A model generated the notes under the pieces. It was given only the letters and a program-made list of their open reading frames with translations. It ran no database searches and was not told the DNA's origin. From an uncultured Lutibacter sp. (GTDB lineage Bacteria > Bacteroidota > Bacteroidia > Flavobacteriales > Flavobacteriaceae), in NCBI RefSeq assembly GCF_947495725.1, contig NZ_CANLZZ010000005.1:1-64000 (forward strand): a DNA stretch of 64,000 nucleotides. Reading direction: 5' to 3'. How positions within the stretch are numbered: the stretch's first letter is position 1; each line of letters starts with the position of its first letter. Of this stretch, positions 42,966 through 52,231 are shown in pieces. Both the position numbers and the translations under genes were made by a program.

Positions 42966-43005
42966 TAAATGTATGTTTCAAATTAGTATTAATGGAAAGA
43001 GCTAA

Positions 43006-43302
43006 CTAATCATTTTCGTACAACCGTAATCTATTTTTTAAAGCGTTTAATTCTTTTCTTAACTTCATTTCTTTTTTTAATAAATTAAAAACCACATCAA
43101 TACCTTCAATATTAACGTTTAGTTCTTTATGAAGCCGAATCATTTTTTCAAGATTTCCAATCTCGTCTTTATGAATAAATTGGTGTTGTTCAAAAGTTTC
43201 AATTTTTATAAGCTTTGAATTGTTTAGCGCATCAAAAAATGAAAGCTCAATTTTATAGTGAGAACAAAGTTTTTCGACCAATATTAAATCTTGTACAACC
43301 AT
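43006..43302 (-). CDS. cbpM: CbpM-like chaperone modulator
   Basis: This 98-residue, MerR-helix-like protein directly follows the CbpA-like gene (1-nt gap). The residues LVEKLCSHYKIELSFFDAL resemble the first helices of CbpM and a coiled coil occupies the C-terminus (about 65-98). CbpM binds the J-domain of CbpA and inhibits its co-chaperone activity. The pairing with the next gene is the main evidence. Confidence 0.78.
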   Translation of the reverse strand: MVVQDLILVEKLCSHYKIELSFFDALNNSKLIKIETFEQHQFIHKDEIGNLEKMIRLHKELNVNIEGIDVVFNLLKKEMKLRKELNALKNRLRLYEND

Positions 43303-43303
43303 T

Positions 43304-44197
43304 TTATCTTAATTTTTGAAGTTCTTCAAACAATGCTTTTTCTTTAGCATTTAAATTTGTAGGAAGTTTAATAGTATAAGTAATAATTAAATCTCCAAAT
43401 TGATTTTCTTTTTTGTAAACAGGAAATCCTTTTCCTTTTAGTTTAACTTTTGTTCCGTTTTTAGTTTCGGGAGCAATTTTTAATTTAACTTTTCCATCAA
43501 AAGTATCAACTGTAATAGTACCTCCTAAAATTGCGGTATATAAATCCAGGTCAACAGAAGCATATAAATTATTTTTGTCTCTTTTGAATTGTGTGTGATT
43601 TTGTATTGAAAATTTAATATACAAGTCACCATTTGGACCTCCATTTATTCCTTTTCCTCCTTTTCCTTTTATTTTAATAGTTTGACCATTTTCTATACCA
43701 GCTGGAATTGTAAGTCTTATTTGTGAACCATTAACGGTTAAAACTTGTTTATGCGTTTTAAAAACGTCTTTTAGGTTTAATTGTAGTTCGGCATTAAAAT
43801 CCTGACCTTTAAACTGTCTTTTACTACGTCTAGATGAGGTTCGAGCACCACCAAACATAGATTCAAAAAAGTCTGAAAAATCGGTTTCAGAATATCCACC
43901 AGTATTTCCTGAAAAACCTTGGTATTGGCCTTGAGATTGTTGTTGTTGTTTTGCTTTTTCGTAAGCTTCTCCGTGTTGCCAATCTTTTCCGTACTTATCG
44001 TATTTTTTTCTATTTTCGGAATTGCTAAGCACTTCGTTAGCTTCATTAATTTCTTTGAATTTTTTTTCAGCTTCTTTATCATCAGGATTTAAATCGGGAT
44101 GATATTTACGTGCTAATTTTCGATACGCTTTTTTAATTTCCTTGTCGGTAGCGTTCTTTTCAATTCCTAATATTTTATAATAATCAACAAAAGTCAT
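43304..44197 (-). CDS. cbpA: CbpA-like J-domain co-chaperone
   Basis: The J-domain (about 4-70) contains YHPDLNP, with the HPD that stimulates DnaK. A Gly/Gln-rich linker (about 80-120) is followed by the two C-terminal substrate-binding domains ([26 protein letters not shown]; landmark [19 protein letters not shown]). The cysteine zinc-finger domain of DnaJ is missing, as in CbpA. Upstream DNA holds repeated GTAAAC-type motifs that could be operators. Confidence 0.92.
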   Translation of the reverse strand: MTFVDYYKILGIEKNATDKEIKKAYRKLARKYHPDLNPDDKEAEKKFKEINEANEVLSNSENRKKYDKYGKDWQHGEAYEKAKQQQQSQGQYQGFSGNTGGYSETDFSDFFESMFGGARTSSRRSKRQFKGQDFNAELQLNLKDVFKTHKQVLTVNGSQIRLTIPAGIENGQTIKIKGKGGKGINGGPNGDLYIKFSIQNHTQFKRDKNNLYASVDLDLYTAILGGTITVDTFDGKVKLKIAPETKNGTKVKLKGKGFPVYKKENQFGDLIITYTIKLPTNLNAKEKALFEELQKLR

Positions 44198-44238
44198 GTA
44201 CTTCGATTTTTGGATTAATAATTAAGTTAATATAACTA

Positions 44239-44298
44239 ACGTGTAAACACGTAGTTCATTTTCAATTAGGGGAATACGTTTACTAAAGTTACGTAAAC
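44239..44298. promoter_or_regulatory. Repeated GTTTAC/GTAAAC motifs upstream of cbpA
   Basis: A perfect inverted repeat, ACGTGT-AA-ACACGT (44239-44252), is followed by ACGTTTAC (44276-44283) and ACGTAAAC (44291-44298), the latter two themselves an inverted pair. They lie 42-101 nt upstream of the cbpA start, where a regulator could bind. No known regulator is matched. Confidence 0.4.
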
Positions 44299-44475
44299 TT
44301 TGGTAAAATTCCATAAAAAGTTAAAGATTATTAATTAAAAAAAATAGACTTGGAATTAACATCTTTATCAGCGATAAAGAGAACACTTATTATTTACTTT
44401 GGTTATTAAATGATATTGATAGATGGTTAATTTTACTTTGGTTAAATTTTAATAAGAAGCGAGCATTTTTTCTTA

Positions 44476-45033
44476 TTAATTACTTAACGGTATAGAAATA
44501 CCAACAGCAGTAGCACCCGAAAATTGTTTCATATTTGGATGGTAATAATACTTTAGAGATAATTCGTAATTTCGATAATAGCCTAATTCTACACCAAGTG
44601 AAAAAGGAATATGTAATTGAACTCCGCTATCTTTTTTAAAAGTAAATGGTGTAAAGGTTTCGAACGAACCAAAAGACGCACCAATTCCTATTTCAAAAAA
44701 TGGGGCAAACCTACGAAAAGGAGGGGATATACGAGTTTTACCACCAATTAAAAAAGCGCGAGCATCCGATTTGTAAGCGGGTTCATTTTGTTGTTTATCA
44801 ATTTCTGTTTTAGTTAAAATTAAACCAGCATAGGTTCTAAAATCAATCCAATAAGAAGAGTTAAGTACATATTCTCCTTGTAAATAAAAACCATAACTTT
44901 CTATATCTACATTATCATAAGGAACAGTTATTCCAAGGCCGGCAGAAATATCAACCGAAGTTGATTTTATAAATTGTGCATTTAATTGTGAAAATAAAAA
45001 CAAAGATATGACAAAGATTAGGGATTTTTTCAT
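44476..45033 (-). CDS. Outer-membrane beta-barrel protein
   Basis: A signal peptide (1-19, ending LNAQ) is followed by alternating hydrophobic/aromatic strands with turns, ending in a beta-strand pattern (AVGISIPLSN). Length 185 suits an 8-strand barrel of the OmpA/porin-like superfamily. No enzymatic motif is seen. Confidence 0.7.
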   Translation of the reverse strand: MKKSLIFVISLFLFSQLNAQFIKSTSVDISAGLGITVPYDNVDIESYGFYLQGEYVLNSSYWIDFRTYAGLILTKTEIDKQQNEPAYKSDARAFLIGGKTRISPPFRRFAPFFEIGIGASFGSFETFTPFTFKKDSGVQLHIPFSLGVELGYYRNYELSLKYYYHPNMKQFSGATAVGISIPLSN

Positions 45034-45091
45034 TGCTTTATTTGGCTAAGTTGGGTATGTCTTTTTTATAATATTGTTTAAGGTGCAATTG

Positions 45092-45703
45092 TTATGTTTG
45101 ACCAAAAAAGTTACTAATTCCACTTAAAATACTTTGTACAGCATAGGCGGCTAAAATAAGTCCCATTATTTTACTAATTACGGTAATTCCATAATTACCA
45201 ATCTTCTTTTGTAAATGATTTGCAGTTAATAAAATTAAGCAGGTTAAACCAATTACAACCAATACAAGTACTGTGGTAACAATTTGTTGTTGAATTGTAA
45301 ATATATGATTATCAGTCATTAAAACAACCGCCATTATGGCTCCAGGAGATGCTATTGACGGAATGGCTATTGGGAAAATTGTAACGTGTTTATAATCTGT
45401 TATTCTATTTTTTTCTTGTTCGGGTTTACCATCGCCAAATATCATTGTTAATGCAAATAAGAAAAGAATTACACCTCCCGAAATTTGAAATGCATCTAGA
45501 GAAACAGACATTCCCTCTAAAATTAATTGACCAATTACTATAAAAAATAACAGAATTAGAAATGCAATAACAGAAGCTCTAAGGGCTATTTTTTTCTTAT
45601 ATCGAGCGTCAAATTCTTTTGTAGCTTCGAGATATACCGGAATTGAACCAATTGGATCAATAACAGCAAAAATAAAAAATAGGGTTGTTAAATATTCTAC
45701 CAT
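45092..45703 (-). CDS. MarC family membrane protein
   Basis: Six membrane segments in 203 residues, with the family start LTTLFFIFAVIDPIGSIPVYL, the central FPIAIPSIASPGAI and a C-terminal IGNYGITVISKIMGLILAAYA. The function of MarC proteins is not settled. It ends up 2 nt from the DUF3124 gene on the same strand, so they are probably co-transcribed. Confidence 0.9.
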   Translation of the reverse strand: MVEYLTTLFFIFAVIDPIGSIPVYLEATKEFDARYKKKIALRASVIAFLILLFFIVIGQLILEGMSVSLDAFQISGGVILFLFALTMIFGDGKPEQEKNRITDYKHVTIFPIAIPSIASPGAIMAVVLMTDNHIFTIQQQIVTTVLVLVVIGLTCLILLTANHLQKKIGNYGITVISKIMGLILAAYAVQSILSGISNFFGQT

Positions 45704-45704
45704 A

Positions 45705-46214
45705 TTATTTTATACGCTTGGCTATTGTTGTAAAGGATAAACCTTGTTGTCCCATAGTTGAACTCATAATCCCCTCAAATAATGGCTCCGGACAATTTTT
45801 TGGGATGTTCCATTCAAATATAAAATTAGAACCTGTTCCGCCAGAAATATCAATTTCATCAATAATAATTTCTGTAGTTTCCATTGGAGCTAAAAATATT
45901 GGATTTTCAAAATAATGTCTTATTGATTTTCCGTGCGTATCGTAATATTCGGCTTTTAAAATATAAATAGTATCTAAATCGCTCGTATTTCTCAAACTTA
46001 CCATTGCTGTTAAATTATGAGTTTTGTGTTGCGTTTGACTGTAAATTTGCGAGTAAATAGATAAGTATGATTTTCCATATTCTAGCGAATCTGTTGCTTT
46101 TATTGTAGCAGTTCGTTTAGTCCAATTTTCTGGATTTATGGAGCTCATTTCTTTTTTACGATTACAACTCATAATGAGAAGCAAACTTATAATAAATAAA
46201 AACTTTATTTTCAT
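45705..46214 (-). CDS. DUF3124 lipoprotein
   Basis: I use ATG 46214 (MKIKFLFIISLLLIMSC), which gives a lipobox with Cys17; an upstream in-frame ATG at 46238 merely extends the signal. DUF3124 landmarks are LSIYSQIYSQTQHKTHNLTAMVSLRNTS (short landmark LTAMVSLRNT), YYDTHGK and GGTGSNFIFEW, with the terminal QQGLSFTT. Function unknown. Confidence 0.83.
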   Translation of the reverse strand: MKIKFLFIISLLLIMSCNRKKEMSSINPENWTKRTATIKATDSLEYGKSYLSIYSQIYSQTQHKTHNLTAMVSLRNTSDLDTIYILKAEYYDTHGKSIRHYFENPIFLAPMETTEIIIDEIDISGGTGSNFIFEWNIPKNCPEPLFEGIMSSTMGQQGLSFTTIAKRIK

Positions 46215-46574
46215 ATTAGATTTTTGTTTCAATAACATTTAAAAAATAATTTCAGTTTCAAAAATGCAACTTTTTTATGTTTAAATATACTAAAATTTTA
46301 CTGTTTTAACGAGTTCAAATTTAGGCATAAATTTTAGGAAGAAGTTTAAAATAGTTATTTTATCTTCATTAAAATTAGAAGTGATTTAGTATTTCTATTA
46401 CAATAGTTAAATTTATCCATAAAATCTTTAAGCGCATATTTTTTAAAGTATTCTAATACTGTAAATATATTTCAATGCAATTTATACGATTCAAAAAAAA
46501 AGAATCAAAGCCAATAGATTATCCATTAGCTTTGATAAATGTATTAAAAGCGGTTTCTATAATTTGTTAAATAC
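46215..46574. other. Intergenic region with the cytochrome-c gene terminator
   Basis: No gene is seen in these 360 bp. The only clear structure is the hairpin at 46504-46536. The rest is AT-rich and holds the probable promoter of the DUF3124-marC pair, but no convincing -7 element stands out. Confidence 0.45.
46504..46536 (-). terminator. Terminator of the cytochrome c gene
   Basis: ATCAAAGC pairs with GCTTTGAT, extended by AAT/ATT past one bulged base on each arm. On the minus strand it is followed by a T-rich run (TTCTTTTTTTT), 38 nt downstream of the cytochrome stop. Confidence 0.75.
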
Positions 46575-47042
46575 CTAATAATAAGGATGGTATTTGGTTG
46601 GCGGAGAAACAACTTTATATTCCGATTGAAGAAAAGTAACAAGATCTACAAGTTCTTGCACGGTCATAACTTCATTGTAGTTTTTCATTTTTGAAAGACT
46701 TCCTTCGGTTGAAGTTTTTTGTTTGTAATAAGATGCAACCTTGTGCGAAGGATTAATTACAGAAGTTACCAAATCTCCATAGGTTTTTAAGGCTGTTACT
46801 TCGCCTCCAAGATGTATATTTAAATTATCTATTCCGCCTTTCCACGCAATATCTGGAATACTATGGCATTCATTACAAGCCAAACTTTCATAAATTGCTT
46901 TTCCTTTTTCAAGGTTTCCTTCAGGCAAAGCAAATTCACGTGCTTGACTGTTGCAGCTACTTAAAAGTAAACTTCCACATAAAAAGACAAACACCATTAA
47001 ATAATTTGAAAAATTGATTAAAAAGTTTTTTGTATCGGTCAT
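46575..47042 (-). CDS. Lipoprotein c-type cytochrome
   Basis: A long hydrophobic signal ends at LLSSC (Cys30), so the protein is probably lipid anchored. One haem-binding CNECH lies at about residues 56-60, and a distal Met is probably in the MKNYNEVMTVQELVDLVTF segment near 118-125. It is a small electron carrier, partner unknown, possibly for a terminal oxidase or nitrite-type reductase elsewhere in the genome. Confidence 0.83.
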   Translation of the reverse strand: MTDTKNFLINFSNYLMVFVFLCGSLLLSSCNSQAREFALPEGNLEKGKAIYESLACNECHSIPDIAWKGGIDNLNIHLGGEVTALKTYGDLVTSVINPSHKVASYYKQKTSTEGSLSKMKNYNEVMTVQELVDLVTFLQSEYKVVSPPTKYHPYY

Positions 47043-47257
47043 AACTAGGTGTTTTAAATTAATAATTCAATGCACAAAGCACATTTGCTACATTAAAATT
47101 AGAAATTAAGTAAATTAAAAAAAATGACCCTCATCAATGCTAGAACTGATTTTTATCAATATGAGGTTTTACAAATGCAATGTTATTACAAGAAAAGAAA
47201 CCTTTTCAGTTAGTGATAAGTGGTGGCTGTTGAGCAGTATTTTAACGACTAAAAAAG

Positions 47258-47941
47258 TTATTTTAACATTTCTCCTAAAGCATTTAAACTTGGACTAATA
47301 TCAAAATAGAGACCTTTAATTCCTTTAGGATTTTCTGCAACCGACAAATAATCATAATGGTTTATTAACGATTGTTCTCCAGAAAATTTTAAACCTAAAG
47401 CGCTTAATGTTAGGTATTCGTGACTAACGTTTACTACATAAATTGCGGTTTCTTCTGTTTTTCCATCTCCCGAACTTGTAATTGCATCAATTATAGTTCT
47501 CATTTGAATTATAGTTTTTATAAACTCATTTTTATTTTGTAAACTTTTAAAAGCTATAAGTTTATAGTTTAAAGCCTGAAAATTAAATGGAAATTCTACA
47601 AGTATAGAATCTGCGTATTTAACTACAGAAGAATAATCTAAATTGGTTAATCTACTTTTAGATAAAACCGTTTTTAAACTATCCTTGAATGTAGAATTTT
47701 CGAAAGGTGAATAATTTTTTTGAAAACTAAATCCGTAGTATAAAAGTCTTTTTTCTTGTAGTGTTAGTGTAGTATCTGCAGCATTAAATTTGGCTACTAA
47801 TTTTGGGTAATAAAAATCAGAATTTTCTTTCTTAATCATTCTTTCAATTTTCTTGTAATTTGGTTTTTCCTTTTTTTTATTCTGAGAAAATCCAATTAGT
47901 ACTGAAAGCATAAATAGTAATAACAACGGTCTCTTTTTCAT
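47258..47941 (-). CDS. DUF4919 protein
   Basis: A signal peptide (1-19, ending GFSQ) is followed by helical segments with the DUF4919 pattern (LTLQEKRLLYYGFSFQ, FPFNFQALNYKLIAFK, GDGKTEETAIYVVNVSHEY). Length 227 fits. Function is unknown; the TPR-like helices suggest a binding role. Confidence 0.75.
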   Translation of the reverse strand: MKKRPLLLLFMLSVLIGFSQNKKKEKPNYKKIERMIKKENSDFYYPKLVAKFNAADTTLTLQEKRLLYYGFSFQKNYSPFENSTFKDSLKTVLSKSRLTNLDYSSVVKYADSILVEFPFNFQALNYKLIAFKSLQNKNEFIKTIIQMRTIIDAITSSGDGKTEETAIYVVNVSHEYLTLSALGLKFSGEQSLINHYDYLSVAENPKGIKGLYFDISPSLNALGEMLK

Positions 47942-48026
47942 AGGTTTTGTTTTGTGACTTGGTATTTGAATAAATTTATTGCAATTATGGGTTTAAAACT
48001 AGCAAAACAATTATGTTACAAACGCA

Positions 48027-48112
48027 ATTTTTCAATGTTTAAAATTAATGTTTTTTTGGTTTAGAAACATTCTATTTAGTTGAATTAAGCAATTTTTTAC
48101 ACGCAATTTAAA
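48027..48112. repeat. Dispersed repeat, copy at the 3' end of the 48 kb lipoprotein gene
   Basis: The stretch contains AATTTTTCAATGTTTAAAA, AACATTCTATTT and AAGCAATTTTTTACACGC. The same word order occurs at 51747-51842 (AATTTTCCATTG, AACATTCTATTT, GAGCAATTTTTCATATGC). The last word also recurs at 52189-52230. All three sit at the 3' ends of minus-strand genes. Alignment is by eye and imperfect. Confidence 0.45.
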
Positions 48113-48132
48113 TTTTTAGTTTTACGTTTTAT

Positions 48133-49050
48133 TTAAATTTCAAAAACCTCTATTTGTTTGTCAATAATTTTTTTTGCGTACAATTTTCCGTTCGAAATAA
48201 TTATTTTACCATAACCTGTTTCTCCTTCGTTGTTATTAGTTTTTAATGTTGTAGGAGCTTCATATGGTTTTTCTAAATCTTTAGCTAAAAGTTTGTTGCT
48301 CGAAACTTGACTGAAATAAATAATACCATTATAAATATCAAATCCAATAACTTCACCATCATTGTCGCTGCCATTTAAAATAGTTGGAACTGTGTAGATA
48401 ATAATAGATTCTTCGGTTGGATTGTTTAAATCTAATTTACGAATCTCTTTTTGAGAAGAGAAATACAAATAATGATCTATAACGCGCATATTTTTTGGAA
48501 GTACAAATGTATCGGTAGCAATTTTTTTATCGGTAGCCGATTGGTTAAGTTCGTAAAAATTGTTTGTAGGCGAAAACCCATCTGGACTAGATATATAAAC
48601 TATTTTATCGGCGTTTTTACATAACTGCGATCGAGAAATGCCTATAATGGCGTTGGTAGATTGCACGCCTGCTGAAACATTGTTTAAATCAATTTGCTTT
48701 ATGTTTGTAGACTCCGACCAAGCCGAGTTACCTTGATAATATAAAATGTTATTTATTACCTTTAATGATGCTGGCCAATCGGTTGTGTCTTCTATAATTT
48801 GCTCAATGGCACTTGTATTAGCATTTAAATTTATGCTGTAAATACTTTTATTAAAAATAAAATACATAACGTCATTTTCAATATCAAAATCTTCAATTTC
48901 AGAAACACCAGTAACCGATGAAAAATCTATAGTATGTATATTGGTAGTTTCGGTTGGTTCTTCGGTAATTGGAGGTATAATATCGTTGGTGTTATTGCAG
49001 CTAATACAAATTAAAAGTAAATTAAATAGGGCTAAGGCAGTGTTTTTCAT
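48133..49050 (-). CDS. Lipoprotein, probable beta-propeller
   Basis: The lipobox is LICISC (Cys near 18) followed by an N/D/P-rich linker. The 305-residue mature part alternates short strands with repeated Ile/Tyr-Tyr-Phe motifs (NDVMYFIFNKSIYSINL, NNILYYQGN, DHYLYFSSQKEIRKLDL, YNGIIYFSQVSSNKLLAKDL), the pattern of DUF5050-like propellers. No function can be assigned. Confidence 0.65.
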   Translation of the reverse strand: MKNTALALFNLLLICISCNNTNDIIPPITEEPTETTNIHTIDFSSVTGVSEIEDFDIENDVMYFIFNKSIYSINLNANTSAIEQIIEDTTDWPASLKVINNILYYQGNSAWSESTNIKQIDLNNVSAGVQSTNAIIGISRSQLCKNADKIVYISSPDGFSPTNNFYELNQSATDKKIATDTFVLPKNMRVIDHYLYFSSQKEIRKLDLNNPTEESIIIYTVPTILNGSDNDGEVIGFDIYNGIIYFSQVSSNKLLAKDLEKPYEAPTTLKTNNNEGETGYGKIIISNGKLYAKKIIDKQIEVFEI

Positions 49051-49241
49051 TGTTTTTTAATAAGATATGTTAATGTTTACAAATGTATTTTTTTTGCACC
49101 ATGCAAATATTAAGAAATTGATAGGTTTTAATTATTTTTTATAAACTTTTGTACGATAAATACTACTAACGGTTTTTAATAAGATTTTTGAAATAGCACA
49201 GATTGATTGAGTTAGATTAAGTAGTTTAAAGTTAGTGGCTT

Positions 49242-49607
49242 TTATTTAATATCGAGAATTAATTTATCTTTAAACCAATCAATTAGGAAAACAAATAGTA
49301 ATCCTACAAACATTCCAATTACATAATTATATTCAATTATATCTTTTTCTTTGAAGTATCTAAAAATAAATTCTATAATTATTAATGCAAAAATGAATAT
49401 AGAAAATAGAGGCGCATTTATACTCTTTTTGTTGAAAAAATTAATTAGTAAAAATATTGCAGATGGGTGTAAACTTTGCTTTAAAATTGCATATAAATTA
49501 ATATTATTTATGTTTTCAGTTGTGTGGTTTTTAGTTAAATAAGAAATAAGAAAATTTAATAGCAATATTATTGCTAAACCTATTAAGTAAAAATAATTCT
49601 TTTTCAT
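49242..49607 (-). CDS. Small polytopic membrane protein, unknown
   Basis: About four hydrophobic segments in 121 residues (residues 5-22, 45-60, 68-88 and 96-112). No family is recognised. It is a single gene in an accessory-looking area with long intergenic gaps. Confidence 0.55.
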   Translation of the reverse strand: MKKNYFYLIGLAIILLLNFLISYLTKNHTTENINNINLYAILKQSLHPSAIFLLINFFNKKSINAPLFSIFIFALIIIEFIFRYFKEKDIIEYNYVIGMFVGLLFVFLIDWFKDKLILDIK

Positions 49608-49720
49608 AAGGCTTTTAGTTTGTATTGTGTTAAAAAGTAAATAGATTTTAAGAATTGAAGCTATTTTTTATATCCGTTTTAAGTTTGTCTTTTAATAAAT
49701 TAGATACTTAATCAGAAAGA

Positions 49721-49796
49721 ATAAAAGAGAGAAATAAGATTAATATATACGGTGAAGCTAAGACTTCGTCAACATTGATAATCCCCTCTCTTTTAT
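49721..49796. repeat. Inverted repeat at the end of the nuclease-ATPase island
   Basis: ATAAAAGAGAG (49721-49731) and CTCTCTTTTAT (49786-49796) are a perfect 11-bp inverted pair, 54 bp apart, enclosing a smaller one (GAAG-CTAAGA-CTTC). It lies 31 nt downstream of the nuclease stop and may be a terminator or an element boundary. Confidence 0.6.
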
Positions 49797-49826
49797 AACT
49801 TAAATTCCGTTCAGTTCTATGAGTTT

Positions 49827-51620
49827 TTAAGTGTTTTCTTTAAAATATTTTTTAGCTTCTTTTATATCAATTTTAGCTTTTGTTCCATGTTTCATTAACA
49901 TATGTAGAAGATTATTCCCATTTAATAATGTAAGTGGTTTATCTTTTGCAAAACTATATGAATCTGGACCATATTCAGATGTAGTAACTAAAATTCCTTT
50001 GATTGCACCTTCATTTACAACTGTTCCATATAAATCTCTTACTGCAGCAACTCCAACTACATTAGTATATCTTTTTGCTTGAATAACGATCTTTCCGCCT
50101 CTAATTGGATCTGGATCAAATGCAATTGCATCAACACCACCATCTCTACTTGCTTGTGTTACATGTACTTCAGATCCTTCATTTGTAAATTCTTTGGCAA
50201 ATAGTTCTCTAACTAAGTTTTCGAAGTCTTCCCAGTCCATCATAGCCAAATTTACTGAGTCATTAATATCGTCTACAACAGAATATGATTCAGCAATTCT
50301 GCTATCGTTTCTGTCCATCATGATTATTGGTTTTATTGGAGATAATCCATGTAGTTTACTACTTCCAACACCTTTTAAACCTTTGAAACATTCTTTAGGC
50401 TCAACCCTTGCTAAATCAATATTTAAAAATTCCTCTTTAGAAACTTGTAACGAAATTATGCAACTATTTTCTTCTTTACCGTTTGATTTATTTATAAATT
50501 TAACAAAACCATTAAATGTTATTATGTCAAGAGCATTAACTGTGTCTGCTTCAAATAACTCATGAATAGTTCTTAGGCATATTTGATATAATGAACTATC
50601 AAAAAGCTTATTAATTTGGGATTGAGATAATGTAATTTCCTTTATTTCTTTTTTTGATTTTATGAATTTAACTTCTTTTATTTTCGGTAAATCATCCGGT
50701 GCAGGTAGTCTATAATCAATAATTATTGATTTATTAGTTTCAGAATACTCTATTTCGTATGATTGGGGAAATGAAGAAGGGTAGATAGAATTACTTAGAA
50801 CTAAATCACAATATTGCTCAATAGATTGAGAATCTAATTCAAAATATTTATTTTTAAATTCATCAACAAGTTTGTTTGCTCTTTCTTTTTCATTGTAGAA
50901 TTTTGTTTTCTCATTTTCAAATCGTTGGCATTCTTCATTATATTCGGTATTTAAAATTTCAACAGATTTGTTCCATTCATTCAGCCTTTTTTGATAGGTT
51001 TTAGCTTCTTCATCTGTGTTTTTTTTGTTTTCTTCGTCAATCTTTTTGTTGAAAGTTTTAGTTTCTTTTAAATCTATTTCAAACTTATCTTTGATTGAAG
51101 TTTTTTTTCGTTCACCTTTTTTCTTAAATATCTTTTCAATTAAAGAAAGTTTTATTTTATATTTTTTATCAGTAATTTTTGGTAATTCCTTTTTATCCTT
51201 TGATTTAACTATTTTCTTTTGTGGTTTTGTAGGTAATTTTTTTTTCTGAGGTGATTCTTTTACAAATTCCCTTTTATCTTTAAGCAAATCCCAATCTATG
51301 GTATCATCGACTTCTAAAGTATTATTAAGAATATTTGTAGTATTCTCAAGAAATCTAGTAGCATCTAAATTTTTATTATTTGCTATTTCTTCTAAATTTC
51401 TAATTAAGTTTTCTTTCTCAATTTTATCGCACAAAACTCTCCATTTTTGATTCCATCTTTCAGCGAGAGTTAAAATCTTATTTTCAAGGATAGCTGAATT
51501 TCTATCAACTAAAACACGATGTTCATTTAATCCAGTATGAGTTAGTTCTGCTACGTATTTGGTGTCATAATTTGCGTAGTGATCTTGAGATATTTTTATA
51601 TCTAGTTTTTCATAGTTCAT
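49827..51620 (-). CDS. Mrr-type restriction endonuclease with long helical N-terminal region
   Basis: Residues of about 1-460 are Lys/Glu-rich with coiled-coil segments (about 200-260). The C-terminal PD-(D/E)XK domain (about 461-580) opens with WEDFENLVRELF and has GGVDAIAF (Asp497) and IQAKRY (Gln514, Lys516), the core of Mrr_cat. Such domains cut modified or foreign DNA. It is the last gene of a three-gene minus-strand set with a P-loop ATPase, so it may be the effector. Confidence 0.83.
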   Translation of the reverse strand: MNYEKLDIKISQDHYANYDTKYVAELTHTGLNEHRVLVDRNSAILENKILTLAERWNQKWRVLCDKIEKENLIRNLEEIANNKNLDATRFLENTTNILNNTLEVDDTIDWDLLKDKREFVKESPQKKKLPTKPQKKIVKSKDKKELPKITDKKYKIKLSLIEKIFKKKGERKKTSIKDKFEIDLKETKTFNKKIDEENKKNTDEEAKTYQKRLNEWNKSVEILNTEYNEECQRFENEKTKFYNEKERANKLVDEFKNKYFELDSQSIEQYCDLVLSNSIYPSSFPQSYEIEYSETNKSIIIDYRLPAPDDLPKIKEVKFIKSKKEIKEITLSQSQINKLFDSSLYQICLRTIHELFEADTVNALDIITFNGFVKFINKSNGKEENSCIISLQVSKEEFLNIDLARVEPKECFKGLKGVGSSKLHGLSPIKPIIMMDRNDSRIAESYSVVDDINDSVNLAMMDWEDFENLVRELFAKEFTNEGSEVHVTQASRDGGVDAIAFDPDPIRGGKIVIQAKRYTNVVGVAAVRDLYGTVVNEGAIKGILVTTSEYGPDSYSFAKDKPLTLLNGNNLLHMLMKHGTKAKIDIKEAKKYFKENT

Positions 51621-51811
51621 TTCTTAACTTTTTATTGCAATTTTTATCTAATAGAATTAATAATTCAAATTACTTTATCAGTTTTTATTATTTCGCATTA
51701 ATGAAGCACAACCTTTTTGTAAAACGGAAGTTGTGTTTTTGTTGTTACAATTTTCCATTGTTAAAATTAATTAATTTATATTCACTATAAACATTCTATT
51801 TTATTCCTTGA

Positions 51812-51850
51812 GCAATTTTTCATATGCGGTATTGGTAAATGTTACGACTT
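51812..51850. repeat. Dispersed repeat, copy at the 3' end of the small island gene
   Basis: GAGCAATTTTTCATATGC, then TATTGGTAAATGTTA. Compare AAGCAATTTTTTATACC, then TTGTTGGCATTTCGTTA at 52191-52230. It overlaps the stop of the 111-residue gene. Confidence 0.45.
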
Positions 51851-52177
51851 TCTTATATAAATAACTTTTCCAATTCCTTTGTTTTTATTGATTTTATCAT
51901 AAACTGAATGTGAATCTTTTTTCTTTAAATTTAAATTCTTTTTGGGTGGTAAATTACCTTTATTATCTTTTATAAAATTTAATATATTCTCTAATTCATT
52001 TAAATCTGGCTTATCGTTATCTGCTTTATTAATCTTTAGATATTTCAAAATTTGAATGAAATGATGAAATGGGATTTTAAGGTCAAAAGATAAATCTATT
52101 AAAGTTTTGTCTTTTAACTTTTCAACTTTTCTTTCTTTTTTGAGTATGGATTTTGAAGTTTCAGTTTTCTTTGTCAT
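51842..52177 (-). CDS. Small basic protein of the nuclease-ATPase island
   Basis: This 111-residue protein is very rich in Lys (high pI). The segment TLIDLSFDLKIPFHHFIQILKYLKI (landmark SFDLKIPFHHF) vaguely resembles the helical N-terminal fold of IF-2, but the match is weak. It sits between the ATPase and nuclease genes, 54 nt after the former, and could be a nucleic-acid-binding adaptor. Function unknown. Confidence 0.6.
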   Translation of the reverse strand: MTKKTETSKSILKKERKVEKLKDKTLIDLSFDLKIPFHHFIQILKYLKINKADNDKPDLNELENILNFIKDNKGNLPPKKNLNLKKKDSHSVYDKINKNKGIGKVIYIRKS

Positions 52178-52190
52178 ATTAATTTTTCTG

Positions 52191-52230
52191 AATTAAGCAA
52201 TTTTTTATACCTATTGTTGGCATTTCGTTA
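52191..52230. repeat. Dispersed repeat, copy at the 3' end of the ATPase gene
   Basis: AAGCAATTTTTTATACC then TTGTTGGCATTTCGTTA. On the minus strand this is TAACGAAATGCCAACAA, then a run ending ATTGCTTAAT, right after the ATPase stop. It resembles the copy at 51812-51850. Confidence 0.45.
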
Positions 52231-52231
52231 T

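Noticed and set aside
43777..44082. 101-residue open frame overlapping cbpA on the same strand
   Set aside because: It is the J-domain gene read in another frame, with low-complexity Lys/Asn content.
50194..50565. 123-residue open frame opposite the Mrr-type nuclease gene
   Set aside because: Antisense shadow of a coding region whose own frame has clear nuclease motifs.
51812..52230. attC-like integron sites at the defence-island gene ends
   Set aside because: The TTGGCA words do not satisfy the RYYYAAC/GTTRRRY core symmetry, and no integron integrase is present.
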